Shown here: piece by piece, positions 54,220 through 63,094 of the stretch
How positions within the stretch are numbered: the stretch's first letter is position 1
How the letters are laid out: every line of letters starts with the position of its first letter
Origin: G963662675 sp963662675
Lineage (GTDB): Bacteria; Bacteroidota; Bacteroidia; Bacteroidales; Prolixibacteraceae
Assembly: GCA_963662675.2 (NCBI GenBank)
Contig: CAXXHP010000004.1
Location: forward strand, 1,178,001-1,242,000
Reading direction: 5' to 3'
DNA length: 64,000 nucleotides
Made by a program: the position numbers and the translations under genes
Notes under the pieces: generated by a model
Database searches by the model: none
Told to the model about the DNA's origin: nothing
What the model saw: the letters and a program-made list of their open reading frames with translations, nothing else

Positions 54220-54532
54220 TTTTTATATAATTCCTCAACATTCACTGATTACTAAAGCAACATTCCTTCTTATAATCTTCTTTAATTGCCACCCGCTTCA
54301 GTTAAATCATTATGAACATTTTGGCAAAAATCGACAACACACCTCTATAAATCAAGCAATTCGACTATTTTTGCGCTTAGAAAAACAATAAAAATGCAAG
54401 TTTGTATTTTTAACATTTTATGGACATATTTAGGCTGATTAATATTGCATTCACTGGGAATGGGAGATTCCAACAAAAAAACCATCTCGGTTTAAGAAAC
54501 TCCTATAAATTATATGAGATAAAGAGTTGGAA
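54220..54532. other. long leader region of the ECF sigma gene
   Basis: No credible coding sequence. It contains a TATTTTTG element at 54366-54373 that would serve as a -7 box for the sigma gene, leaving a leader of about 150 bases. Otherwise AT-rich without strong hairpins. Confidence 0.4.
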
Positions 54533-55114
54533 ATGACAAAATATACGAATGAGGAACTCCTTCATGGAATTCTAAGAAACGACAATTTAATTCTTCAACA
54601 CGTTTATAAAAACTTTTTTTACAAGATTAATTTCTTCATAAAAAAGAATAGTGGTGATGATGAAGACTCTAATGATGTCTTTCAGGAAGCAATTATTATT
54701 ATATATCGCAAACTAAAAGCAAATGATCTGGTTCTTGACTGTTCATTTGAAACTTACCTTTATTCCGTCTGTCGTTTTTTATGGCTCAAACAACTCGAAA
54801 AACGAAAAACTGAACGCGAAAAAATACAAGACAATCACGATTTCAATGATGACATTTATGACAATAGTTTTGAAACAACTGTTGACATGAACGAAAAGTA
54901 CAAGCTATACCAGAAACATTTTAAAAATTTAGGAAAGGATTGTCAAAAGATATTACAATTATTTTTTGACAAGGTTTCATTAAGGCAAATTGCCCAAATG
55001 ATGGGCTACCAAAGTGAAAAGTACGCAAAAAAAAGGAAATACAAATGCAAAGAATACTTAGTAAAAAGTATTAAGCAAGATATAGAGTATAAAAAGATTT
55101 TAGAAGATAATTAG
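54533..55114 (+). CDS. ECF-type RNA polymerase sigma factor
   Basis: 193 residues from the ATG at 54533 (a TTG lies two codons upstream). Region 2 includes VFQEAIIIIYRKLKAND and the promoter-melting stretch SFETYLYSVCRFLWLKQLEKRK. Region 4 is LGKDCQKILQLFFDKVSLRQIAQMMG followed by KYAKKRKYKCKEYL, a helix-turn-helix. It directs RNA polymerase to a small regulon. No anti-sigma gene is adjacent. A protein with anti-sigma-like modules is encoded at the right edge about 8 kb away, but no link is proven. Confidence 0.88.
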   Translation: MTKYTNEELLHGILRNDNLILQHVYKNFFYKINFFIKKNSGDDEDSNDVFQEAIIIIYRKLKANDLVLDCSFETYLYSVCRFLWLKQLEKRKTEREKIQDNHDFNDDIYDNSFETTVDMNEKYKLYQKHFKNLGKDCQKILQLFFDKVSLRQIAQMMGYQSEKYAKKRKYKCKEYLVKSIKQDIEYKKILEDN

Positions 55115-55270
55115 CCTCGGCTTTAAAAGTTGAACTTATTCTGGAATTTTGTAGCACTTTGGGTATATGGAAAATCACTTTCCTTAATCTCTCCCAAAAC
55201 ATTTCTTACTAATTTCTTATCATCGATTACTCACTACTGAGTTGACGATTTCAAACGTGCATATTTTAGC

Positions 55271-55278
55271 TATCTTTG
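55271..55278 (+). promoter_or_regulatory. putative -7 promoter element of guaA
   Basis: TATCTTTG matches TAnnTTTG, 22 bases before guaA. A TTTC at 55249-55252 is at a fitting distance for a weak -33 box. I saw no guanine-riboswitch-like structure. Confidence 0.5.
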
Positions 55279-55300
55279 CGCCATCAAAAAAAACAGATTC

Positions 55301-56830
55301 ATGCAAGAGAAAATCCTTATTCTTGATTTTGGTTCCCAATACACTCAGTTGATTGGACGCCGTGTTCGCGAGCTAAATATTTATTGTGAAATTCATCCTT
55401 ACAATCACTATCCGGAGATTGACGAAACAGTAAAAGGTGTTATCCTAAGCGGAAGCCCATTTTCTGTCCGTGATGAAAATGCACCCAATCCTGATTTGTC
55501 AGCAATAAAAGGCAAATTACCCCTACTTGGCGTTTGTTATGGAGCCCAATATTTGGCTCATAAGTTTGGAGGTAAAGTGATGCCTTCTAATACCCGAGAA
55601 TATGGTCGTGCAAACTTGGCATATGTTGATCACAATAATGAATTATTACAGAATATAAGTCCAAACACACAGGTATGGATGTCCCATGGAGATACAATTG
55701 AAAACTTACCTGAAAATTACAAAGTTATAGCATCAACTTCTGATGTAAAAAACGCAGCCTATAAAATTAAAGGTGAAGCGACGTATGCTATACAGTTTCA
55801 TCCTGAGGTTTACCACACAACTGAAGGAATCGAATTACTTAGAAATTTTGCTGTTGACATATGTGGTAGCAAACAAGATTGGACTCCAGCCTCATTCGTC
55901 GAAACCACAGTCAAACAATTAAAAGAAAAGTTAGGCAACGATAAAGTAGTACTTGGATTGTCTGGAGGCGTTGATTCGACCGTAGCAGGAGTTCTTCTGA
56001 ATAAAGCTATCGGCGAAAACCTCACTTGCATCTTTGTTGATAATGGACTTCTTCGTAAAGATGAATTCGAGGGAGTTTTGGATTCATACAAAGACATGGG
56101 ACTTAATGTAATAGGAGTAAATGCCAAAGAGAAGTTCTGGAATGATCTTAAAGGGATAACTGAACCAGAGCAAAAACGAAAAATAATTGGTCGAGACTTC
56201 ATTGAAGTTTTCGATGTTGAGGCTCACAAAATTAAAAATGTTAAGTGGCTTGCACAAGGAACAATTTATCCTGACGTTATTGAATCGATTTCGGTAAACG
56301 GTCCTTCCGCAACAATTAAATCTCATCATAATGTTGGTGGTCTTCCAGAAAAGATGCACTTAAAAGTAGTAGAACCTCTAAACTTATTGTTTAAAGACGA
56401 AGTTCGCAGAGTAGGCAAAGCTCTTAACATTAGACCTGAACTACTTGGACGTCACCCTTTCCCGGGACCGGGTCTAGGAATTCGCATTTTAAGTGATGTA
56501 ACACCTGAAAAGGTTCGTATACTTCAAGAGGCAGACTCAATTTTCATAAATGGATTAAAAGAGTGGAACCTTTATGATGATGTTTGGCAAGCCGGCGTCA
56601 TGTTATTACCTGTTCAATCCGTTGGGGTAATGGGTGATGAACGAACATATGAAAATGTAGTTGCGTTACGTGCAGTAATGTCAACCGACGGAATGACAGC
56701 AGATTGGGTACACCTCCCATACGAGTTTCTGGCAAAAATGTCAAATGAGATCATAAATAAAGTTCGCGGCATAAACCGGGTAGTTTATGATATCAGCTCA
56801 AAACCACCTGCGACAATAGAGTGGGAATAA
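55301..56830 (+). CDS. guaA: GMP synthase (glutamine-hydrolysing)
   Basis: 509 residues. The glutamine amidotransferase domain has Cys79 in GVCYGAQ and His167/Glu169 in FHPEV. The ATP-pyrophosphatase domain has the P-loop SGGVDS at 221-226. The C-terminal dimerisation domain ends in NRVVYDISSKPPATIEWE, the usual GuaA ending. It converts XMP to GMP. A 40-bp palindromic terminator follows directly. Confidence 0.97.
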   Translation: MQEKILILDFGSQYTQLIGRRVRELNIYCEIHPYNHYPEIDETVKGVILSGSPFSVRDENAPNPDLSAIKGKLPLLGVCYGAQYLAHKFGGKVMPSNTREYGRANLAYVDHNNELLQNISPNTQVWMSHGDTIENLPENYKVIASTSDVKNAAYKIKGEATYAIQFHPEVYHTTEGIELLRNFAVDICGSKQDWTPASFVETTVKQLKEKLGNDKVVLGLSGGVDSTVAGVLLNKAIGENLTCIFVDNGLLRKDEFEGVLDSYKDMGLNVIGVNAKEKFWNDLKGITEPEQKRKIIGRDFIEVFDVEAHKIKNVKWLAQGTIYPDVIESISVNGPSATIKSHHNVGGLPEKMHLKVVEPLNLLFKDEVRRVGKALNIRPELLGRHPFPGPGLGIRILSDVTPEKVRILQEADSIFINGLKEWNLYDDVWQAGVMLLPVQSVGVMGDERTYENVVALRAVMSTDGMTADWVHLPYEFLAKMSNEIINKVRGINRVVYDISSKPPATIEWE

Positions 56831-56832
56831 AA

Positions 56833-56872
56833 TTTACGAAAAAGGGAAGCAATTGCTTCCCTTTTTCGTAAA
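56833..56872. terminator. perfect 40-bp palindrome acting as terminator of guaA
   Basis: Two 20-base halves are exact reverse complements with no spacer. The core GGGAAGC/GCTTCCC is flanked by A5/T5 and TTTACG/CGTAAA, so it can terminate in either direction. It begins two bases after the guaA stop. Confidence 0.9.
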
Positions 56873-56952
56873 CAGTTAATAGCTAGCATTATTTTGCCTA
56901 AAGGTTGAAATTATAATATCTTTAACTCTTTATTAATTAACTACACGATTAG

Positions 56953-58566
56953 ATGAGCAGTAGATTTAAAATATTAGGGATTGGATTCATATTATTTTTC
57001 GGGTTGTTTACTATAGCACCTGTTATCCAAGCACAGGAGGTTCAAACAAATATGATGAAATTTGGACGTTTATTACGTCTAATCGAAAGTTTCTATGTAG
57101 ACACAACAAACATTGAACAGCTAACTGAAGATGCTATTAATGAGATGTTGACAAAACTCGATCCTCATTCAGTTTATATTTCAAAAGATGAAGTAGAAAA
57201 AATGAATGAACCACTACAAGGAAGTTTTGAAGGCGTAGGAATCTCTTTTAACATCTTCAAAGACACATTGCTGGTAGTAACGACTATCCCCGGAGGCCCA
57301 TCGGAGAAAGTTGGGCTGATGCCAGGAGATCGAATTATATACATAGATGAAAAGCCAGTTGCAGGGATTGGAATGAAAAATAGTGACGTTACAGATATGC
57401 TCCGTGGGAATAAAGGCACAAAGGTGGAAGTTCGGATCTTAAGAAACAAGAATAAAAACTTACTTGACTTTACAATAGTTCGTGATAAAATTCCAATAAA
57501 CAGTTTAGATGCTTCCTACATGCTTAATGATGAAACAGGCTATATAAAACTGAACCGTTTTTCTGCAACAACAACTGAAGAATTTTTAACTGCCATTACT
57601 GATCTCAAAACAAACTACACACTAAATAATCTTGTTCTTGACCTTCGGGGAAATGGGGGTGGATACCTGAACACTGCGATTGAATTAGCTGATCAATTTT
57701 TGAAAACAAATCAATTAGTTGTTTATACTGAAGGAAACCATGATCAACGAAAGGAATATATAGCATCTCCTTTAGGAGTATTTGAAGAAGGTAAATTGAT
57801 TGTTTTAATTAATGAAAACTCAGCTTCTGCAAGTGAAATTGTTTCTGGAGCGATTCAAGACTGGGACAGAGGAATTATAATTGGACGTCGGTCGTTTGGT
57901 AAAGGTCTAGTGCAACAACCATTTATGCTAAATGATGGATCAATGGTAAGATTAACAACCGCCCATTATTATACCCCAAGTGGACGATGTATTCAAAAAC
58001 CTTATGAAAATGGGGTTGAAGAATACCGAAATGATTATATCACACGACTTGAGAGCGGAGAACTATTTGAAAAAGACAGCATCGAGTTTGATGAAAATCA
58101 AATTTACGAGACACTAAAGAATAAACGAATTGTTTATGGTGGCGGAGGCGTAATGCCTGACATTTTTGTCCCAATGGATACTTCGGCAAATTACATGTTC
58201 TATAATCAACTTGTCCGTAAAAATATACTTTACACTGAAGCTTTAAACTACTTAGACTCGAATAGAGAAAAGCTCACCAGAAAATATATTGATTTTGAAT
58301 CATTCAACAACAAGTTTGAAATTGAAGAAGAGGTTATTGAGATGCTAAAAACAAAAGCGGAAAAAGATGAAATTGAAATGAATATGGAAAGTATTGAATT
58401 CTCCCTACCTTTCATAAAGCGGCAGTTCAAAGCTCTTTTGGCACGCGATTTATACAGTATGAGCCAGTATTACCAAATTATGAATCAAGATGAAGAAATC
58501 ATTCAAGAAGCACTTAGTGTGCTAAAAAACTCATCTGAATACGAAAAACTCCTAGTAGAAAAATAA
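56953..58566 (+). CDS. S41-family C-terminal processing protease
   Basis: 537 residues. Signal peptide or anchor to about residue 28 (VIQAQE). A PDZ domain spans about 85-170 (GVGISFNI, GLMPGDRIIYIDEKPVAG). The S41 catalytic core has LRGNGGGYLN, the nucleophile Ser in NSASASEI (289-296) and Lys317 in SFGKG. A C-terminal extension of ~150 residues (helical, charged) follows the core. It cleaves proteins in the periplasm, perhaps lipoproteins or cell-wall enzymes. It is 4 bases before pnuC. Confidence 0.93.
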   Translation: MSSRFKILGIGFILFFGLFTIAPVIQAQEVQTNMMKFGRLLRLIESFYVDTTNIEQLTEDAINEMLTKLDPHSVYISKDEVEKMNEPLQGSFEGVGISFNIFKDTLLVVTTIPGGPSEKVGLMPGDRIIYIDEKPVAGIGMKNSDVTDMLRGNKGTKVEVRILRNKNKNLLDFTIVRDKIPINSLDASYMLNDETGYIKLNRFSATTTEEFLTAITDLKTNYTLNNLVLDLRGNGGGYLNTAIELADQFLKTNQLVVYTEGNHDQRKEYIASPLGVFEEGKLIVLINENSASASEIVSGAIQDWDRGIIIGRRSFGKGLVQQPFMLNDGSMVRLTTAHYYTPSGRCIQKPYENGVEEYRNDYITRLESGELFEKDSIEFDENQIYETLKNKRIVYGGGGVMPDIFVPMDTSANYMFYNQLVRKNILYTEALNYLDSNREKLTRKYIDFESFNNKFEIEEEVIEMLKTKAEKDEIEMNMESIEFSLPFIKRQFKALLARDLYSMSQYYQIMNQDEEIIQEALSVLKNSSEYEKLLVEK

Positions 58567-58570
58567 CAAC

Positions 58571-59191
58571 ATGCTTAACATCATTTTTAGTTGGCTTACC
58601 GCCAACTATATTGAAATATTGGGTGCAGTATTAGGATTGGTATATATTTTTCTCTCGATCAGACAAAATATATTCACTTGGCCAGTTGGTCTCATCACAT
58701 CAGCACTTTACGTATATGTTTTTTTAGTTTCTAAGTTTTATGCAGATATGGCCTTACAGGGCTATTATGTTATTGTAAGCATTTATGGTTGGTATCATTG
58801 GTCAAAAGGGAAAAGTAATTTAGGTAAAAAGGAACAACTATTAGTATCCCCCACCCCTGCAAAATTCTGGATCCCACTTGCTATTGTTACAATCTTTCTT
58901 TTTATCATCATTGCTTTCGTACTAAAAAACTATACAGATTCTCCAATACCTTTAGGTGACTCACTAACGACAGCGCTCAGCTTAGTAGCAACATGGATGC
59001 TTGCCCGAAAATATCTTGAACATTGGATTATCTGGGTATTTGTTGATTTTCTATCAGCGATACTATACGCCTTTAAAAACTTATGGCCTACCGTTATTTT
59101 GTTTATTGTTTATACGATCATGGCTATTATTGGCTATATCCGTTGGCGAAAAGATTTAAAGGAAAGCCCCGAAGGAACTATCTCAAATTAA
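58571..59191 (+). CDS. pnuC: nicotinamide riboside transporter PnuC
   Basis: 206 residues with about seven membrane segments. Characteristic stretches are YIEILGAVLGLVYIFLSIRQ, FTWPVGLITSALYVYVF, MALQGYYVIVSIYGWYHW, and near the end WIIWVFVDFLSAILYAFKNL, containing the substrate-contacting Trp and Asn-type residues. It takes up nicotinamide riboside by facilitated diffusion, and needs a kinase to trap it; that enzyme is encoded next. It starts 4 bases after the protease, so it shares that transcript. Confidence 0.93.
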   Translation: MLNIIFSWLTANYIEILGAVLGLVYIFLSIRQNIFTWPVGLITSALYVYVFLVSKFYADMALQGYYVIVSIYGWYHWSKGKSNLGKKEQLLVSPTPAKFWIPLAIVTIFLFIIIAFVLKNYTDSPIPLGDSLTTALSLVATWMLARKYLEHWIIWVFVDFLSAILYAFKNLWPTVILFIVYTIMAIIGYIRWRKDLKESPEGTISN

Positions 59192-59204
59192 CCTAGCATC
59201 GCTT

Positions 59205-59240
<36 letters not shown>

Positions 59241-59245
59241 CTCAA

Positions 59246-59761
59246 ATGAAGAAATTTATTGCGATAACAGGCCCCGAGTCAACTGCAAAAAGCACCCTAA
59301 CCAAGGAACTTTCAACGTATTTTCAAGCAGACTATTATCTAGAATTCTCTCGAGAATATTTAGAAAACAAAGGGTGTAAATATAGCTATGAAGATGTTGA
59401 TTATATTGCAAAAATTCAGGTTGAGCAATACGAAATGGGAAAAACCAAACAAAGCAATTTAATTCTTTTCGACACCTGGTTGATCATCACAAAAGTTTGG
59501 TTTGAATGGACCTTTAAAAAAGTACCCGAATGGCTTGAACAAGCAATTAAAGAATGTCCAATCGATCTATATTTACTTTGCAGACCAGACATCCCTTGGG
59601 AACCGGATCCGTTACGTGAAAACGGGGGCAAAGAAAGAGATCACCTCTACCTTATTTATAAAAATGAATTGATTTCACGAGGGTGTTCATTTGTTGAAAT
59701 TGAAGGCATTGGAGATGAGCGTGTCCAAAATGCAATCAATGCTGTCAAATCAAATTTATGA
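59246..59761 (+). CDS. stand-alone NadR-like ribosylnicotinamide kinase
   Basis: 171 residues. It matches only the C-terminal kinase domain of NadR. The P-loop GPESTAKST is at 9-17, followed by EFSREYLE and LILFDTWLIITKVW (about 73-86), a Walker-B-like segment. A Leu/Cys-rich strand LYLLCRPDIPWEPDPLREN contains the family DxPWxxDxxR motif. It phosphorylates nicotinamide riboside to NMN, trapping what PnuC brings in. The adenylyltransferase half of NadR is absent. Preceded by the (AAAG)9 repeat. Confidence 0.88.
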   Translation: MKKFIAITGPESTAKSTLTKELSTYFQADYYLEFSREYLENKGCKYSYEDVDYIAKIQVEQYEMGKTKQSNLILFDTWLIITKVWFEWTFKKVPEWLEQAIKECPIDLYLLCRPDIPWEPDPLRENGGKERDHLYLIYKNELISRGCSFVEIEGIGDERVQNAINAVKSNL

Positions 59762-59842
59762 TATTTTGAACCTCCCCTTATTTGTATTTCAGATAGAAAA
59801 AGAGGACTTTTGCTTTAGATCAAATTAACAAGTTTTTCTATA

Positions 59843-60781
59843 ATGAAAATAGCCTCTGATATTACAATGCTTATTGGCAATACGCCTTTGGTTAAATTAA
59901 ATAAAGTAACCAAGGGTTGTAACGCAAGTGTTTATGCCAAATTGGAATACCAAAACCCAGGTGGTTCTGTAAAAGACCGTTTAGCACTAGCTATGATTAA
60001 TGCAGCAGAAGCAGATGGAAAAATCAATCAAGAAACGATCATTATTGAGCCAACAAGTGGTAATACGGGCATCGGATTAGCATTAATATGTGCAGTTAAA
60101 GGTTATAAATTAAAGATTATTATGCCCGAAAGCGTTTCAATTGAAAGACGACTCATTTTGAAAGCATATGGCGCAGAACTAATTCTCACATCAGCAAAAG
60201 GCGGAATGAAAGAGGCTATTACAAAATCAGAAGAGCTGTCGCAAGAAATTGATAACTCTTTTATTCCCATGCAATTTGAGAACATGGCAAATGTGGAAAT
60301 GCATCGCAAGACAACAGCCAAGGAGATTTGGAATGACACAGATGGCAAAATTGACATTTTCGTTGCAGGAGCAGGAACTGGGGGTACAATTACCGGGGTA
60401 TCTGAAGAATTGAAATTAAACAAGCCTTCTCTACATAGTGTAGTTGTAGAACCAAAAAATTCAGCGGTATTATCTGGGAATCCAGCAGGATCTCATAAAA
60501 TACAAGGAATTGGAGCAGGATTCATCCCCAAAGTGCTGAATACCAAAATTTATGACGAAATTTTTCAGGTCGATGATGAAACTGCATTTAAACAAGCTCG
60601 CATTTTAGCCAAAGAGGAAGGTATATTTTGTGGTATCTCATCAGGTGCTAATATATATGCCGCCCTTCAAATAGCCAAGCGAGAAGAAAACAAAGGCAAG
60701 CACTTGGTTGTCATTGTATGTGATACTGGTGAAAGATATTTAAGTACAACTTTATTTAATGATGAAAAAGATGCAATCTGA
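59843..60781 (+). CDS. cysK: cysteine synthase (O-acetylserine sulfhydrylase)
   Basis: 312 residues. PLP-binding Lys44 is in GGSVKDR. The substrate loop is PTSGNTGIGLAL, and the phosphate-binding loop is GAGTGGTITGV. The cofactor Ser is in CGISSGAN. It makes cysteine from O-acetylserine and sulfide. Its 3' end overlaps the serine acetyltransferase gene by 23 bases if the first ATG of the latter is used, so the pair that forms the cysteine synthase complex is coupled. Confidence 0.94.
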   Translation: MKIASDITMLIGNTPLVKLNKVTKGCNASVYAKLEYQNPGGSVKDRLALAMINAAEADGKINQETIIIEPTSGNTGIGLALICAVKGYKLKIIMPESVSIERRLILKAYGAELILTSAKGGMKEAITKSEELSQEIDNSFIPMQFENMANVEMHRKTTAKEIWNDTDGKIDIFVAGAGTGGTITGVSEELKLNKPSLHSVVVEPKNSAVLSGNPAGSHKIQGIGAGFIPKVLNTKIYDEIFQVDDETAFKQARILAKEEGIFCGISSGANIYAALQIAKREENKGKHLVVIVCDTGERYLSTTLFNDEKDAI

Positions 60782-61700
60782 AAACTACATAATTAGCAAA
60801 ATAAACAAAACAGTCAATCAGCTAGCAGACCCGAAGACATATGATATGGTTTGCCACGAACACCGTTTAGGAGAACCAATCCCATCAACCGAAAAATTGG
60901 CAAAGTTTGTCAACATGGTTCGTGAGATCCTTTTCCCTGGCTATTTTGGAAACACGAGTCTTCGTCCAGACACAATACATCATTATATGGGTGTTTATGT
61001 TGATGAGTTATTTGAATTGCTTTCTGAACAAATATTAGCTGGTCTATGCTTCACTTGCGATAATCCGGAACAGGTTGACATACGTGAACGCAATCAGCAT
61101 GCACAAAAGCTGGCAGTAGAATTCATTTCCTTCTTGCCGGAAATTCGCCGCCTTCTAGTAGCTGATGTTGAAACTGCCTTTTTAGGTGATCCAGCAGCAA
61201 AAAGTCGAAGTGAAGTTATATTTTGCTATCCGGCAATACGTGCAATATCAAATCATAGAATCGCTCATTGCTTATTAAAATTGGAAGTTCCTCTAATTCC
61301 TCGGATTATTGGAGAGATGGCTCATTCAGAAACAGGAATTGACATTCATCCACAAGCCCAAATAGGAGAATCATTCACGATTGACCATGGAACCGGTGTT
61401 GTAATAGGTTCTACTTCTATAATTGGCAATAATGTTAAGCTATACCAAGGAGTAACTCTTGGAGCAAAAAGTTTCCCTCTGGATGAGGAAGGCAATCCGA
61501 TTAAAGGTGTGCCTCGCCACCCAATCGTTGAGGACAATGTCATTATTTATGCCCAAGCTACTATCTTAGGGCGAATCACTATCGGTAAAAACTCTGTCAT
61601 TGGAGGAAACGTCTGGGTGACTAATAATTTACCCCCAAATTCTAAAATTGTACAATTCAAAGCCAGAGAAAGTGCTTTTAACAATGGCGCTGGCATATAA
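60759..61700 (+). CDS. cysE: serine O-acetyltransferase
   Basis: 313 residues from ATG 60759; ATG 60762 and 60771 are alternatives. A helical N-terminal domain leads to the left-handed beta-helix of hexapeptide repeats (about 190-300: GIDIHPQAQIGESFTIDHGTGVVIGSTSIIGNNVKLYQ, in several turns). The catalytic His and Asp are in FTIDHGTG. It acetylates serine for CysK. It is longer than E. coli CysE and resembles the EpsC type. Stop is 14 bases before the THUMP methyltransferase. Confidence 0.92.
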   Translation: MMKKMQSENYIISKINKTVNQLADPKTYDMVCHEHRLGEPIPSTEKLAKFVNMVREILFPGYFGNTSLRPDTIHHYMGVYVDELFELLSEQILAGLCFTCDNPEQVDIRERNQHAQKLAVEFISFLPEIRRLLVADVETAFLGDPAAKSRSEVIFCYPAIRAISNHRIAHCLLKLEVPLIPRIIGEMAHSETGIDIHPQAQIGESFTIDHGTGVVIGSTSIIGNNVKLYQGVTLGAKSFPLDEEGNPIKGVPRHPIVEDNVIIYAQATILGRITIGKNSVIGGNVWVTNNLPPNSKIVQFKARESAFNNGAGI

Positions 61701-61714
61701 ATAATTCTTTAATT

Positions 61715-62848
61715 ATGATTGGAAATAATCAATTAGTAGCTACAACCTATGCTGGTCTTGAAGAGGTTTTGGCACAGGAACTTATTGCTTTAAATGCAGA
61801 AGAAGTTCAGGCTGCAAGAAGGGCAGTATACTTTTCTGGAGATACCGAAATGATATATAGGGCAAACTTTTCTTTAAGAACAGCCTTAAAGGTATTGGTG
61901 CCAATACGAACTTTTAAAATCTTCAAAGCTGACGACTTATATCATCAAGCTTCAAAAATTAAATGGGAAGATTACTTTGATGTTGATGCAACATTCGCTG
62001 TACAAAGCACAACTTTTAGTGATTTGTTCAAAAATTCGATGTTCGCATCACTAAAACTGAAAGATGCCATTGTAGATCGGTTTCGCAAAGAATTTGACAA
62101 ACGACCTTCCATTAACCCTAGGCAACCCCAAGTTCTTATAAATCTACACATCACCGAGAATACTTGCACAGTATCTCTTGACAGTAGTGGGGATTCATTA
62201 CACAAACGTGGATACCGCATTAATAACCATGAGGCTCCCATTAGTGAAGTTCTTGCAGCTGGAATGATAAAAATTGCAGGATGGAATGAAAATGAACCAC
62301 TCTACGACCCAATGTGCGGTTCAGGAACCATTGTTATTGAGGCTGCCATGATTGCAAAAAATATTCGACCAGGAGAATTAGGGAGGAAATATGCTTTCCA
62401 AAATTGGAAAAATTATAATCCAGATCTATTTGAAAAAATTAAAAATCAGAATGATCATCGAAAAGTAAACTTCAAAATTTATGGCTCAGATATCTCTAGA
62501 GAAAATATTGATATGGCATTTAATAACACTGACAAGGCAATGGTTAATGATATTGTAAATTTAGAAATTCTTGATTTTAAGACGTCAGAAAAGAAAGAAG
62601 ATTCCTCATTTTTGCTATTTAATCCACCTTATGGGGAGCGAATTGAATCTGGAGATGCTGACTTTTATGCAATGATTGGAGAAAGGCTAAAACATCATCA
62701 TCCCGGCTCTGTGGCATGGATCATTAGCACAAATGAATGTTTTAAATCAATAGGACTAAAGCCAGCTAGGAAAACACCTCTTTTTAATGGGGCACTACAA
62801 TGCAGTTTTCGAAAATACGAACTATACAGAGGTTCAAAAAGACAATAA
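61715..62848 (+). CDS. THUMP-domain class I RNA methyltransferase (RlmL-N/YpsC-like)
   Basis: 377 residues. A ferredoxin-like plus THUMP part fills the first ~160 residues, with ATTYAGLEEVLAQELIALNAEEV and VQSTTFSDLFKNSMFASLKLKDA. The Rossmann-like methyltransferase domain has YDPMCGSGTIVIEAAM (SAM site) and the catalytic NPPYGERIE. The family methylates guanine N2 in rRNA (RlmL, position 2445 in E. coli) or tRNA. Which one here is not certain. It follows cysE by 14 bases and ends at a terminator. Confidence 0.9.
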   Translation: MIGNNQLVATTYAGLEEVLAQELIALNAEEVQAARRAVYFSGDTEMIYRANFSLRTALKVLVPIRTFKIFKADDLYHQASKIKWEDYFDVDATFAVQSTTFSDLFKNSMFASLKLKDAIVDRFRKEFDKRPSINPRQPQVLINLHITENTCTVSLDSSGDSLHKRGYRINNHEAPISEVLAAGMIKIAGWNENEPLYDPMCGSGTIVIEAAMIAKNIRPGELGRKYAFQNWKNYNPDLFEKIKNQNDHRKVNFKIYGSDISRENIDMAFNNTDKAMVNDIVNLEILDFKTSEKKEDSSFLLFNPPYGERIESGDADFYAMIGERLKHHHPGSVAWIISTNECFKSIGLKPARKTPLFNGALQCSFRKYELYRGSKRQ

Positions 62849-62867
62849 AGAACTTTACTACAACAAT

Positions 62868-62902
62868 AGCCAAAGCCCACATAATGAGCTTTGGCTTTTT
62901 TT
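62868..62902 (+). terminator. intrinsic terminator of the cysK-cysE-methyltransferase run
   Basis: A 9-bp stem AGCCAAAGC/GCTTTGGCT with an 11-base loop is followed by six T residues, 19 bases after the stop. Confidence 0.88.
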
Positions 62903-63094
62903 AACCATTATCTTAAAAAACTTTATTTGCATTTTCTTGGTATTCAAAATTCCTCTTGAACATTAGGATAATTAAGAATTATATTTTGAATACCAATTAA
63001 TAATGAGTGTAACAAATAAGGAAAACTGAACAAAGGAACATGGAATTAAGGAATTCTCCAGTATTTACGTTACAACTTTTCTGCTAACTATATT

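Noticed and set aside
54185..54391. 68-codon frame starting at GTG across the small-RNA terminator hairpin
   Set aside because: It reads through a T-rich terminator and codes for a hydrophobic, low-information peptide; no support for translation.
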